Of a stretch of 64,000 nucleotides of DNA, positions 8,778-18,547 are shown in pieces. The stretch comes from Chryseobacterium paridis (GTDB lineage Bacteria > Bacteroidota > Bacteroidia > Flavobacteriales > Weeksellaceae), in contig NZ_JAENHK010000010.1 of NCBI RefSeq assembly GCF_016595215.1, positions 768,904 to 832,903 on the forward strand, in the 5' to 3' direction. Both the position numbers and the translations under genes were made by a program. The notes under the pieces were generated by a model. The model was not told where the DNA came from, did not search any database, and saw only the letters and a list, made by a program, of their open reading frames with translations. Each line of letters starts with the position of its first letter. The stretch's first letter is position 1.

Positions 8778-10439
8778 ATGAAGAAACTCTACTTCAGTGC
8801 ATTTTTGGTATGCACTATTTTGGGCCTCAATGCTCAGGAAGTGATCTGGCAAAAAAATATTAATTCTTCTACTCAGGATTTTCTTAGCCAGGTGACAACA
8901 ACTATTGATCAGCAGTATTTGATTACGGGAAGTGTTATACAAGCTGGAAGTTCGAAGCTGGATGCTGGAAGTAATGCCAGGCAAAATAACGGATATGATT
9001 TTCATTTGGTAAAACTGAATCAGCAAGGTGATCAGGTTTGGGAGAAATATTTTGCAGGACAAAACCATGATTATCTTTCTGCTACAGTGACTACTCAGGA
9101 TGGGGGATTCTTACTTTTAGGAACCTCATACTCAGGAAAAGGTCTTGATAAAAAAGATGATTCCAAGGGAGGATCGGATATTTGGCTCATCAGAATCAAT
9201 GAATTTGGTGATGAATTGTGGCAGAAAACTTTAGGAACTTCTGCTGACGAAGAAGCTAGGGCTGTTATTCAAACAACAGATTTAGGATTTTTTGTAGCTG
9301 GGAATGTGCAAAGTTCACTTCAAGAGCCTCAGGAAACTTCGACACAAACGATATCTGGTTATGGTTCAAAGGATGTTTGGATCACCAGGCTTGATAAAAA
9401 CGGAAAAGAATTATCACAACTTATTTTAGGTGGAAGAGGATTAGATGAAATAAAGAAAATGATCCCAACGAAAGATGGTGGGGCATTATTAGGGATCTAT
9501 TCGAGGAGTTCCGAGGTTCGGGATTCGAGTTCCATGAATGAAAGCCCAACCACAGGAACCTCGAATCCCGTATCTCGCTACCCAAAGACCACGACCAATG
9601 AGGGTGAAGGAGATTACTGGATCGTAAAGCTCAACAAAGACGGAAAAGTAGAATGGGAAAAGAACTTTGGCGGAAAGAGTGATGATCATTTAAGAACACT
9701 GGCTTTGACTTCAAATGGCTATATCATCGGAGGAGAATCAAGAAGTGAGAGATCAGGAAATAAGACTGTAGGAATTGAAGAGGGAACTGACTTATGGCTA
9801 ATCTCTTTGAATGAAAGAGGTGATGAACAATGGCAAAAATCTCACAACTTTAAAAACAGGGATATTTTAATGGGGATGAGTGTGATAAGCGGGAAGCAGG
9901 ATGATGGAAGTGGGAAGTCATCAACCAAAGGAATATTGTTGGGTGGATATACTCAGGCTGAAGGAAGAATGGAAACAAACGATGAAACATTCTGGATGCT
10001 CTATCTGAATCAGGATGGTAATGAGCAGTGGAGAAAATATGTGAAGGGAGAGTCCAGAAAAAGAGAAGAAAGATTATCTGATATCAAACTAAACAGAGAT
10101 GGTTCTATCATTTTAGCTGGAACCAGCGCAGAAGAACTTGGAAAAGAAAACTGGAAGATTATCAAACTTGGAGATAAACAGCTTGATCAGTTAATTGAAA
10201 AACAGGATATCAAGATCTATCCGAATCCTGTATCAGATTATGCTTATGTGGAGATTGGTTTTGATTTCAAGGAGGCAGATATCACTTTGTACGATATGGG
10301 AGGAAGACAGCTACAGACTTTGAAAACTAAAAATAAAGTAACAAAGATTAATACTCAGTCATTAATACAAGGAGCTTATCTGGTGGTGATCAAAACAGAT
10401 ACGAATAAAACAGCTAATGCTAAACTGATTAAAAAATGA
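8778..10439 (+). CDS. Secreted protein with type IX secretion (type A) C-terminal sorting domain
   Basis: Exported repeat protein of 553 residues from the ATG at 8778, which begins a clean signal peptide (MKKLYFSAFLVCTILGLNAQ). The frame is open 63 bases further up, but that part would bury the signal. The body holds several blade-like repeats of the form DGGFLLLGTSYSG / DLGFFVAGN / DGGALLGIYS / NGYIIGGESRS with DxWLIxLNxxGDExWQK, which suggests a beta-propeller. The last about 75 residues form a type A sorting domain (IKIYPNPVSDYAYVEI...GAYLVVIKT) that directs type IX export and surface attachment. Its stop overlaps the next start (ATGA). This gene often heads RHS loci in related genomes. 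Linkers inside it look derived from intergenic repeats. Confidence 0.85.
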   Translation: MKKLYFSAFLVCTILGLNAQEVIWQKNINSSTQDFLSQVTTTIDQQYLITGSVIQAGSSKLDAGSNARQNNGYDFHLVKLNQQGDQVWEKYFAGQNHDYLSATVTTQDGGFLLLGTSYSGKGLDKKDDSKGGSDIWLIRINEFGDELWQKTLGTSADEEARAVIQTTDLGFFVAGNVQSSLQEPQETSTQTISGYGSKDVWITRLDKNGKELSQLILGGRGLDEIKKMIPTKDGGALLGIYSRSSEVRDSSSMNESPTTGTSNPVSRYPKTTTNEGEGDYWIVKLNKDGKVEWEKNFGGKSDDHLRTLALTSNGYIIGGESRSERSGNKTVGIEEGTDLWLISLNERGDEQWQKSHNFKNRDILMGMSVISGKQDDGSGKSSTKGILLGGYTQAEGRMETNDETFWMLYLNQDGNEQWRKYVKGESRKREERLSDIKLNRDGSIILAGTSAEELGKENWKIIKLGDKQLDQLIEKQDIKIYPNPVSDYAYVEIGFDFKEADITLYDMGGRQLQTLKTKNKVTKINTQSLIQGAYLVVIKTDTNKTANAKLIKK

Positions 10440-13400
10440 AACTATTAATTAAAACAACAATTATCTTACTTTTTATAAAGTCCTTTGCTTTTGCACAAAA
10501 TGTTGATGAACTTATAAAAAAAGATTTTATAGAAACTGAAGACCTAGAAAAAAATATCTCAAATAAAATATTTTCCGAAAATATTCTTCAAGCATCCCCC
10601 GTTGAAAAAAGAGATATTTTTAATTTTAATACGGTAAATGCTACTGAAGTTGATGGCTTTAATGGAAAAGCAAATATTACAATTCCAATATATGAAATAA
10701 AGCAAGATGGTTTAGTTATTCCAATACAACTCTTATATAATACAGGAGGAGTTAAAGTAGATCAATTCGCAACAGAAGTTGGTCTAGGCTGGAGTTTAGA
10801 TGCAGGCCCAGTAATTAATAAGGAAATAGTAGGTATGCCAGATTACAGATCTGTCTGGGGGTATACACAAACTTATGGGTTAAAGGAATATTTACACGGA
10901 TATCTAGCAGCAGAAGGGCCGTCTTGGGGAATTGATTCTCCTGATCTGTATAATATCAATATTAAAGGAGGAACAGCTTCATTTTACATTGATAAATCTT
11001 TTAATCCCATTCTTATTTCACCGTACAATGGTATTAATATTTCTCTAACTCAAGGAAGATTTGATGAACAGTTTGTGAAAAAGTATGGATACTACAGAAA
11101 TTTTACCGGAGTTTCTGGAGTGTGCTCTTCAAGGCCAAATACACCAACTTATCTCCTAGGCTACTATAGTGACTATAAATGTGAAAATATTTTTAAAACT
11201 TATAAAGAAACTAAATCGATTGACATTATTTTTAATAGGTATACATATAGTTTTCGGGATGCTGATTATAGTATTCCTGTCAGTTTAATGACCTTGCCTG
11301 ATACGTGTCCATTAGATGGTACGCCATGCTGGGGGAACACTTCAAGTAACATTGAAAGGTTGATCCCTAAATATAATATTACCAGTATAAATGACAACTT
11401 AACACAAAAAAAAGTAATTTTTCTTTACGAAGAGTTAGCAGGTTCTAACAGTTATATAAGACATTCTCAAACTTTTAACATGATACTACCTGGAATATCT
11501 GGTGATTACCCAATTCCTTCTAAGATTGTAGATGGATACAGTAGAGATTATGATATTTACATGAAAAAACTTATATCTAAAATAGTTACAGATAAAGAAC
11601 AAATCGAATTTATTTATTTAAAAACACGAGAAGATAGCAAGTCTTTAGATATTCTAATTAATAGTCCTACAAACTTTAGTACTTATTATCCAGATCCACT
11701 TTTATCAGAAATATATATTAAAGATAAAAACAATAGAGTAATAAATATGTACAGTTTCAACTATGAATATTTTAACTCTCAATGTACAAATCCAAATTTA
11801 CAGAGAAATATGGAGCAATGCAAGCGATTGAAACTGGTTAGTATGGTAAAATCCCCATCTACTAAACCCAATGAAAAAGAAGAATATAAATTTGAATACT
11901 ATGAAGATTCTTTTTTACCTCAAATAGGATCCTATAGACAAGATCCCTTTGGATACAAATCTTCTCTTTCTGATTCTCAAACTTCTGAATCAACTAATTA
12001 TGGTGTTATTCTACCCAAAAAACCAAAAATGTTTACATATACGGATGATATCGCCAACAGTAGTGATAAGCTTACGTATGTCTCCACAATAAAAATACCA
12101 TCATTAAATCCTATTTCCGATATCGGATATGAACAAACTTTATCTAATCTACAAAATAGCAGAGCATGGAGTTTAAAAGCTATAGAGTATCCTACTAAAG
12201 CAAAACAATACTTTAATTATGAGTTAAACTCATTTTCTTGGAAAGGAAATAATATCCAAGGTGGAGGAATTAGAATCTCGAAGATAGATGTCACAGATGG
12301 TTATTCTAATTATTCGATTAAATATGTGTACGAAAATGGAAGGGTAATCAGTTTACCAACCTATAATGGACATCAACAATTTTCTTTCGCCTCTAATAAT
12401 ATGGTGGAAGCTAGACCACAAAATTTCTACTCCAAACTTTACTATATAAAAGGAAGTGTAGTAACATATGATAAAGTAAGTAAATTGATTGATAATAAAG
12501 GTAAGACGATTAATGAATATACTTCTATAAATGAGTTTCCAATGAAATTAGAAGGAAAGCACAATCCTACAAATACTTTGATTAACCTTTATCCTTATTA
12601 TTATGGTATAGGAAATCTGAAATTCAATTATTTACTTAAAAAAGATCATATAGGAAATCTAAAAAATGAATTTATATATGACAAAAATAACGTTTTATTA
12701 AAAGAAACTAATATTACATATTCAAATCAAGAAACTTCTTTTCCAAATAATTACCCAATAATAAAAAATCTTTCATCTTACCCTACATATGATCGTGATA
12801 CAGAATTTAGCTATTACCCAATAGGGTATCCTGGCGGATATAGTACATCTCCAAAGTTTAGTTATCTTCCTGAAAATTATAGAAAGCTAAGAAACAATAT
12901 TAAAAGTAAAAAAATAACTGATTATTTTAATGAAGGAAGTATTATTACTACAGAAAATTACAATTATTTAGATTCGCATAATTCTATTAAAAGTATAACG
13001 AAAGTACTACCTACCGAAATTATCTCTGAAGAATACTTATATCCTTTTGAATCGGGCTTACAGTACAATACAATAATGGCCAATGATGAGAGATACAAAT
13101 TTATAAAGACTGGAAACATAATTAATAAAAATTCAAATTTCATTACAGGTGACTTAAAATTTTACAAAAATTTTAATGGGAATCAATTACTTCTTTCTGA
13201 ATATAAAAGAATATTACAAGATAATAGCTTATTTACAGAAAAGACAATTGATCAATATGATTCAAAAGGAAATACCCAGCAATACACCACAAAAGATGGT
13301 ATTTCCACAACAATCATTTGGGGATATAACCAAACACAACCCATCGCAAAAATAGAAGGGGCTAAACTATCTGATATTCCACAATCTCAAATTACTGCTA

Positions 13401-13672
13401 TTGTAAATGCTTCGAATGAAGATGCTTCCGATCCAACAAAAGAAAATTTGTTGATAACGGCGCTGGATAATTTCAGAAAAAACACTAGCTTATCTTCTTA
13501 TCAGATTTCTACTTACACTTATGACCCTTTGATCGGAGTTACCAGTGTAACACCTCCATCAGGAATACGAGAGGTCTATATTTATGATACTGCCAATCGA
13601 TTGAAAGAGATAAGACAGGATTCCAAGACGGGTAATATCGTTAAAGAATTCAAATACAATTACAAAAACTAA
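10436..13672 (+). CDS. Large secreted RHS/YD-repeat-related protein
   Basis: Exported protein of 1078 residues with signal peptide MKLLIKTTIILLFIKSFAFAQ. The N-terminal third has the pattern seen before RHS shells (GKANITIPIYEIKQDGLVIPIQLLYNTGG and VGLGWSLDAG), like the SpvB/TcB-type start of toxin-complex proteins. The C-terminus has YD/RHS-like strands (YTYDPLIGVTSVTPPSGIREVYIYDTANRLKEI). It overlaps the upstream gene by 4 bases and ends 4 bases before the DUF6443-RHS gene. I infer that the two large proteins form one split RHS shell around the toxin. No catalytic motif is seen. Base composition is more AT-rich than in the neighbours. Confidence 0.75.
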   Translation: MKLLIKTTIILLFIKSFAFAQNVDELIKKDFIETEDLEKNISNKIFSENILQASPVEKRDIFNFNTVNATEVDGFNGKANITIPIYEIKQDGLVIPIQLLYNTGGVKVDQFATEVGLGWSLDAGPVINKEIVGMPDYRSVWGYTQTYGLKEYLHGYLAAEGPSWGIDSPDLYNINIKGGTASFYIDKSFNPILISPYNGINISLTQGRFDEQFVKKYGYYRNFTGVSGVCSSRPNTPTYLLGYYSDYKCENIFKTYKETKSIDIIFNRYTYSFRDADYSIPVSLMTLPDTCPLDGTPCWGNTSSNIERLIPKYNITSINDNLTQKKVIFLYEELAGSNSYIRHSQTFNMILPGISGDYPIPSKIVDGYSRDYDIYMKKLISKIVTDKEQIEFIYLKTREDSKSLDILINSPTNFSTYYPDPLLSEIYIKDKNNRVINMYSFNYEYFNSQCTNPNLQRNMEQCKRLKLVSMVKSPSTKPNEKEEYKFEYYEDSFLPQIGSYRQDPFGYKSSLSDSQTSESTNYGVILPKKPKMFTYTDDIANSSDKLTYVSTIKIPSLNPISDIGYEQTLSNLQNSRAWSLKAIEYPTKAKQYFNYELNSFSWKGNNIQGGGIRISKIDVTDGYSNYSIKYVYENGRVISLPTYNGHQQFSFASNNMVEARPQNFYSKLYYIKGSVVTYDKVSKLIDNKGKTINEYTSINEFPMKLEGKHNPTNTLINLYPYYYGIGNLKFNYLLKKDHIGNLKNEFIYDKNNVLLKETNITYSNQETSFPNNYPIIKNLSSYPTYDRDTEFSYYPIGYPGGYSTSPKFSYLPENYRKLRNNIKSKKITDYFNEGSIITTENYNYLDSHNSIKSITKVLPTEIISEEYLYPFESGLQYNTIMANDERYKFIKTGNIINKNSNFITGDLKFYKNFNGNQLLLSEYKRILQDNSLFTEKTIDQYDSKGNTQQYTTKDGISTTIIWGYNQTQPIAKIEGAKLSDIPQSQITAIVNASNEDASDPTKENLLITALDNFRKNTSLSSYQISTYTYDPLIGVTSVTPPSGIREVYIYDTANRLKEIRQDSKTGNIVKEFKYNYKN

Positions 13673-13676
13673 CACA

Positions 13677-16600
13677 ATGAAAAAAATAATAATTCCTGTA
13701 AGCACCTTGGTTCTTATGATCAATTTTGCTTATTCCCAAAGCCTACCCAATACAGAAAACTATATCCAAACCAGAACCTATATTGATTCTGTAAAGACAA
13801 GCAGTGCTACTGCCAAACAGTTTCATACAGTTCAATACTTTGATGGCTTGGGAAGACCTAAACAGATCGTTAATGTTAAAGCTTCTCCAAAAGGAAGGGA
13901 TGTTGTTACTCATATCGAATATGATGGATTTGGAAGACAAGTCAAAGATTATCTACCTGTTCCACAAGCTCAAACCCTAAATGGCGCTATAGTTCCAACA
14001 CCTTTATCTAATGCTACTCAGGTAGGGATATACGGACAGGAAAAAATTTATGCTGAAAAGAGTTTGGAAAACTCACCTTTGGATAGGATATTAGAACAAA
14101 AACAAGTTGGAACAGCATGGAATAATAAACCCATAAAGTTTGAATATGATGCGAATGTTTCTAAAGATTATGTAAGAAAATATGAAACTGCCACAACATG
14201 GGATTCTACGGAAAAAATGACAGTAACTACAGTTAAGCTACCTCAGTATTTTTTACCCAATACGCTTTATAAAAATGCTGTTAGTGATGAGGATGGTAAT
14301 AAAACAATAGAATTTAAGAATGGACAAGGGCAACTTATTCTATCCAGAAAAGTTATTAGCGCTACAGAAAATGCAGACACCTATTATGTATACAATGAGT
14401 ATAATCAGTTAGCTTTTGTTATTCCACCACTTGCTTCAGCACCCACTGTCGTAGCTGAGACTGTAGAAAACCTATATTATCAATACCGTTATGATGGAAA
14501 AGGCAGATTGGTAGAGAAAAAACTACCAGGCAAAGGTTGGGAATACATGGTATATGATAAAACTGACAGACTCATAATGACTCAGGATGCTGAATTGCGA
14601 AATAAAGGAAGATGGCTGATAACAAAGTACGATCAATTGGGAAGATCTGTCTATACAGGTCTTATTGCAAGAGGAAGTAGAGCAAGCCTGCAGGATATTG
14701 CCAATAGCAGAGTAATCATAGAATCAAGGGATGATACTACAGGTTTTACATTAAACGGAATGAAAATCTATTACAGTAATTTTTATTTTAATAATATTGA
14801 AACAGTTCTTTCAGTTAATTACTATGATACTTATCCTCCAAATTCTCCTGTAGTAACTAATGTATTTTCACAAAAGCTTTTAACAGATAATCCATCCAGT
14901 AAATATACTACTAAAGGACTGCCAACTGCTTCTTATGTTAAAAATATAGAAGATGATGGGTGGACTAAGAATTTTATGTGGTATGATACAAAAGGAAGAT
15001 CCATAGGGAACAGGAGTATTAATCATTTAGGAGGTTTTACCATTGTAAACAATAGGCTTGACTTCGCGGGGACCATCATCCAAACCAATACTTATCATAA
15101 AAGGCTTGCTTCTGATCCTCAGATAAGTATACAGGAAAGATTTACTTATGACCACCAAAATAGACTTCTAAGACATACCCATCAGGTAAATACGAATCCT
15201 ATTGAAATCCTAGCTCTGAATATTTATAATGAGCTTTCACAATTAGAAAGCAAGAAGGTTGGAGGAACTACAACATCACCCCTTCAGGAAATTGATTATG
15301 ACTACAATATCAGAGGGTGGCTTACTGATATTAATAAAAATCAGATGTTAGTTCCTAATCTTGGTGGAAAATTATTTTCTTATAAAATCAAATATGAACA
15401 GAAACAAGGAATCACTAATCCATCACCTTCATTATTTGCTGGAAAAGATGTAAAACCGAAATTCAATGGAAATATCGTTGAAGTAGATTGGCGAATCGTT
15501 GAAAGTTTAGGAGTTAATCCCTCCCTTACTCCAAAAAGATATGGTTATGCTTATGATGCATTAAACAGATTGACTGCAGGTTATTACCAGAACCCCAATA
15601 ATCCTAACAGTAGGGAAAATATCGAATCCCTGTCCTATGACTTGAACGGAAATATTATTAATCTTTACAGGACTTCTGTTATTGAAAATAATAACACGAC
15701 TCCTACCGTCATTGACAACCTCAATTATACCTACAGAGGGAATCAGGCAACAAAAATCAAAGATGAAAGTGGAAATAAGACTGGTTACGAAGGCACCCAA
15801 GGTTCGCCTATTGAATATGATTTGAATGGGAATATGAAAAATATGACGGACAAGCAAATTACAGGAATTAGTTATAATTACCTGAACCTTCCCAATTCTA
15901 TCAATATCGATTGGGGTCAAATAACAACATATATCAAAACAAAATACCGAGCCGATGGCGTAAAACTAAAAAAAGAAAACATCAAAACTTCTACAGGTTT
16001 TTCGGGAACTGATACGAATACGCAGGAAACTGATTATCTGGATGGATTTCAATATTTAAAAACTACCTCTACGAGCTCAGGAGGCGGAGGCGGTTCAGAA
16101 ATGATGACAAGCAGAGCATATGAACCAGAAGCATTTACTCCTACAGGAGATCGTGAACCTGAGACTGGTCCTTATGAAACTTTGATTACTGCTGATTTAG
16201 CAGTTCCCACATTACAATTTTTCCCAACTACAGAAGGATTTTATGATTACATAAATAAACGTTATATTTATCAATATAAAGATCATCTAGGGAATATAAG
16301 GCTAAGTTATGCTAAAAACACCACAGGAGCAGTTGAAATTTTAGACAGCAACGATTATTATCCTTTTGGAATGAATCATCTGAAAACAGGAAATGCCTTC
16401 TTTGGACCAAGTAGTTTTAAAAATTACAAATACAATGGGAAGGAATTACAAGAGACTGGAATGTATGATTATGGGGCGAGATTATATATGTCGGATATAG
16501 GTAGATGGGGGGTGATTGATCCTCTTACAGAAACTTCGAGAAGATGGAGCACCTATAACTATGCTTATAATAATCCAATTAGATTTATTGATCCTGATGG

Positions 16601-17285
16601 AAGACAGGGTACAGATTGGTTCAAAAACTCTTTTGGCGACATGGAGTTCAGAAGTGATATTCAGAGTCAACAAGATATGACTGATAAAGGAGTTGAAGGG
16701 GAATATGTAGGTGAAACGTCTCAAGTAGGAAATTTAACTTACGCAGCAGATGGAAATGTATATGACGATTCTGCTTCTGGTGGTGGATTACCTGTAGAAA
16801 ATGGTAAAGTTAAAGATATTGCAGAAGTTACAGCTACATTTAAGTCAAGTCCTTCTTCAATTAGAAAAGGATGGAATCTTTTAGCAGATAATGTTATTTC
16901 AAAACCGGTTGAAGGGATTCAAGTTGTAGGATACCTTTTTTATGGAACTGGACTTGCAATATCTGACATGATTGAAACGGGAGATGTTGGGGATAAACAT
17001 ATAAAAATGGATATAACTCTAAGGGGGTTCAAGGACGGTAAATGGCAGAAAACGCTAGAATATAAAGATGGAAGCACTATAATGTCTGAAGCTGATAAAT
17101 TTGAAAAATTAGCAGTACCTGGTGTTGAAGCAATGACTGCGGGAGTTAGTTTTGGATTTAAGCCATTTACTAAGTTTGGTGCTGTAGGAAATGCTGTTGG
17201 CAATTGGGGAGTAAATACAGCTGCCAAAACTGCTGTAAAAAAAGGAACATATCAGTTAGGCCCTAAAAAAGATAAAAATGATTGA
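13677..17285 (+). CDS. DUF6443 and RHS-repeat core protein with variable C-terminal region (polymorphic toxin candidate)
   Basis: Exported protein of 1202 residues. Signal peptide MKKIIIPVSTLVLMINFAYSQ is followed by a DUF6443 domain (QTRTYIDSVKT...VQYFDGLGRPKQIV...IEYDGFGRQVKDYLPV, about residues 25-130), then RHS/YD repeats (YDKTDRLIMTQD, YAYDALNRLTAGYY, YDLNGNI). The RHS-associated core starts near residue 868 (YQYKDHLGNIRLSY) and closes with YNYAYNNPIRFIDPDG near residue 973. After this boundary about 225 residues form a unique tail with a hydrophobic stretch (VGYLFYGTGLAISDMI) and no nuclease or protease motif that I recognise. By analogy the tail is the toxin or its delivery part. The 3' end overlaps a small membrane-protein gene by 8 bases. 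Confidence 0.85.
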   Translation: MKKIIIPVSTLVLMINFAYSQSLPNTENYIQTRTYIDSVKTSSATAKQFHTVQYFDGLGRPKQIVNVKASPKGRDVVTHIEYDGFGRQVKDYLPVPQAQTLNGAIVPTPLSNATQVGIYGQEKIYAEKSLENSPLDRILEQKQVGTAWNNKPIKFEYDANVSKDYVRKYETATTWDSTEKMTVTTVKLPQYFLPNTLYKNAVSDEDGNKTIEFKNGQGQLILSRKVISATENADTYYVYNEYNQLAFVIPPLASAPTVVAETVENLYYQYRYDGKGRLVEKKLPGKGWEYMVYDKTDRLIMTQDAELRNKGRWLITKYDQLGRSVYTGLIARGSRASLQDIANSRVIIESRDDTTGFTLNGMKIYYSNFYFNNIETVLSVNYYDTYPPNSPVVTNVFSQKLLTDNPSSKYTTKGLPTASYVKNIEDDGWTKNFMWYDTKGRSIGNRSINHLGGFTIVNNRLDFAGTIIQTNTYHKRLASDPQISIQERFTYDHQNRLLRHTHQVNTNPIEILALNIYNELSQLESKKVGGTTTSPLQEIDYDYNIRGWLTDINKNQMLVPNLGGKLFSYKIKYEQKQGITNPSPSLFAGKDVKPKFNGNIVEVDWRIVESLGVNPSLTPKRYGYAYDALNRLTAGYYQNPNNPNSRENIESLSYDLNGNIINLYRTSVIENNNTTPTVIDNLNYTYRGNQATKIKDESGNKTGYEGTQGSPIEYDLNGNMKNMTDKQITGISYNYLNLPNSINIDWGQITTYIKTKYRADGVKLKKENIKTSTGFSGTDTNTQETDYLDGFQYLKTTSTSSGGGGGSEMMTSRAYEPEAFTPTGDREPETGPYETLITADLAVPTLQFFPTTEGFYDYINKRYIYQYKDHLGNIRLSYAKNTTGAVEILDSNDYYPFGMNHLKTGNAFFGPSSFKNYKYNGKELQETGMYDYGARLYMSDIGRWGVIDPLTETSRRWSTYNYAYNNPIRFIDPDGRQGTDWFKNSFGDMEFRSDIQSQQDMTDKGVEGEYVGETSQVGNLTYAADGNVYDDSASGGGLPVENGKVKDIAEVTATFKSSPSSIRKGWNLLADNVISKPVEGIQVVGYLFYGTGLAISDMIETGDVGDKHIKMDITLRGFKDGKWQKTLEYKDGSTIMSEADKFEKLAVPGVEAMTAGVSFGFKPFTKFGAVGNAVGNWGVNTAAKTAVKKGTYQLGPKKDKND
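16281..16459 (+). repeat. RHS core repeat, copy A (inside the intact RHS gene)
   Basis: The 179 bases coding DHLGNIRLSY to KELQETG align without gaps to 17507-17685. Bases 16320-16405 are identical to 17546-17631. This is the homology through which the downstream orphan cassette could replace the resident C-terminus. Confidence 0.92.
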
Positions 17286-17460
17286 TTTTGTATTTGGAGG
17301 ATTTGGAGCATTTATTAGATGGATTTTTGTATATAAATGTAATTCAAAAAAAATGGCTGAATCTTATAATTCTAACACAATGCAAGAGGGAATAAAGAAT
17401 AATTTAGTGGGACTTCTTTTGATACCTATAGCTATTATAATAGGATTATTGATTAAATAA
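17278..17460 (+). CDS. Small two-helix membrane protein, candidate immunity partner
   Basis: Sixty residues with a hydrophobic N-terminus (FVFGGFGAFIRWIFVY) and a hydrophobic C-terminus (NLVGLLLIPIAIIIGLLIK) around a polar loop. The start overlaps the end of the RHS gene by 8 bases, the position where immunity genes sit in polymorphic toxin loci. A membrane immunity protein would suit a membrane-targeting toxin tail. I recognise no family; the function is inferred from position only. Confidence 0.6.
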   Translation: MIDFVFGGFGAFIRWIFVYKCNSKKMAESYNSNTMQEGIKNNLVGLLLIPIAIIIGLLIK

Positions 17461-17506
17461 CACCGCTCTGCGAAGTTTGTAACTTCGTAGCAGATAATAA
17501 ACCACC
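17461..17506. repeat. REP-like hairpin at the boundary of the orphan RHS cassette
   Basis: CTGCGAAGTT-TGT-AACTTCG-TA-GCAG (17468-17493) folds into a stem with a three-base loop and a two-base bulge; a GTAG sits beside the stem, as in REP palindromes. It ends just before the homology block of the orphan cassette begins at 17507 and lies between the two toxin modules. Confidence 0.6.
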
Positions 17507-17685
17507 GATCATCTAGGGAATGTGAGATTAAGTTATCTCAAAAATACCACAGGAGCAGTTGAAATTTTAGACAGCAACGATTATTATCCTTTTGGAATGA
17601 ATCATCTGAAAACAGGAAATGCCTTCTTTGGGCCAAGTAGTTTTAAAAATTATAAGTACAATGGTAAAGAACTTCAGGAAACCGG
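17507..17685 (+). repeat. RHS core repeat, copy B (start of the orphan cassette)
   Basis: Gap-free duplicate of 16281-16459. The homology starts sharply at GATCATCTAGGGAAT, preceded by an in-frame TAA at 17498, so the duplicate entered as a 5'-truncated cassette. Confidence 0.92.
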
Positions 17686-18547
17686 TTTTGTGTCTATGGA
17701 CTTCAGACATTATGCTCCTGATATTGGTCGTTTTGTATCTCAGGATAGAATTTCTGAAATAATGCCTAATCTGACCCCATACCGTTTCGCTTTTAATAAT
17801 CCTGTTTATTTTTCTGATCCAACTGGTTTGTTTGAAAAAGGAAATAATGTGTTAGCATATCCAGAACGGCCAGGAACAGAAAAAAGAGAAAAATGGGTTG
17901 ATAATGATGGAACTTTCACATGGAATGGTAATATGTGGATAGATAATAATGGAGCTGGTATTTCCTATAAAGAAGGGCAAATTGAGGAAGTTTCAGTTGG
18001 TACATCAAAATCTTCTTCATCTTCTAGTTATGCTGGAATTGAAAATGATATTTCTTCAAGTATTTGGTTAACCAATACTGCGGTTGGGGCAACTTCCGCG
18101 TATACAGTTTATAGGGGTCAGTATCATTTGAGTAATGAATTATGGAGATATCAACCTAATGGAAAGCAAAAAATTATAACCCCATGGAATAAAATGAAAA
18201 ATGGAAAAAATTATTGGAATAATAATTTTGCGAAAACAGCAAGACTCAGCCAGTTAGAAAAAGTGAAAAATATAAGAAATATTAGTTCAAAATTAACAAA
18301 AGCTGGAGGTATTTTACTTGGAGCAGATATTATTTTATCTGGAGAAATTAAACCATCTCATTTTGTAAATGGATTTATGTTGGGACTATCAACCTCAGGT
18401 GTTGGTTCAATAGTAGCAGGCGCCTGGTTTATTGCAGATTTTGGAACAATGGGAGCAAATTACTTAATTAATGGTGAAGCAAAGGGCTTAGGCGACATGC
18501 TAGATGAATCAATTGGAACTTATGAAATTTATGATGGAATATATTAA
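17507..18547 (+). pseudogene. Orphan RHS C-terminal cassette (displaced toxin module)
   Basis: A partial RHS gene that begins inside the core (DHLGNVRLSY) and has no signal peptide, shell or obvious promoter. The first usable start is a GTG at 17522 (341 residues). It shares the core with the intact gene up to KELQETG, then switches to another RHS subtype (VSMDFRHYAPDIGRFVSQDR...TPYRFAFNNPVYFSDPTGLFE). It has its own tail of about 230 residues, with WVDNDGTFTWNGNMWIDNNG, a Ser-rich linker and a hydrophobic C-terminal segment (GGILLGADIILSG, GFMLGLSTSGVGSIVAGAWFIADFG). It matches orphan rhs-CT modules kept downstream as recombination donors. No catalytic motif is recognised. Confidence 0.82.

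Noticed and set aside
17522..18547. Orphan RHS frame as a complete, independently exported gene
   Set aside because: It starts in the middle of the core after an in-frame stop and has no signal peptide or shell.
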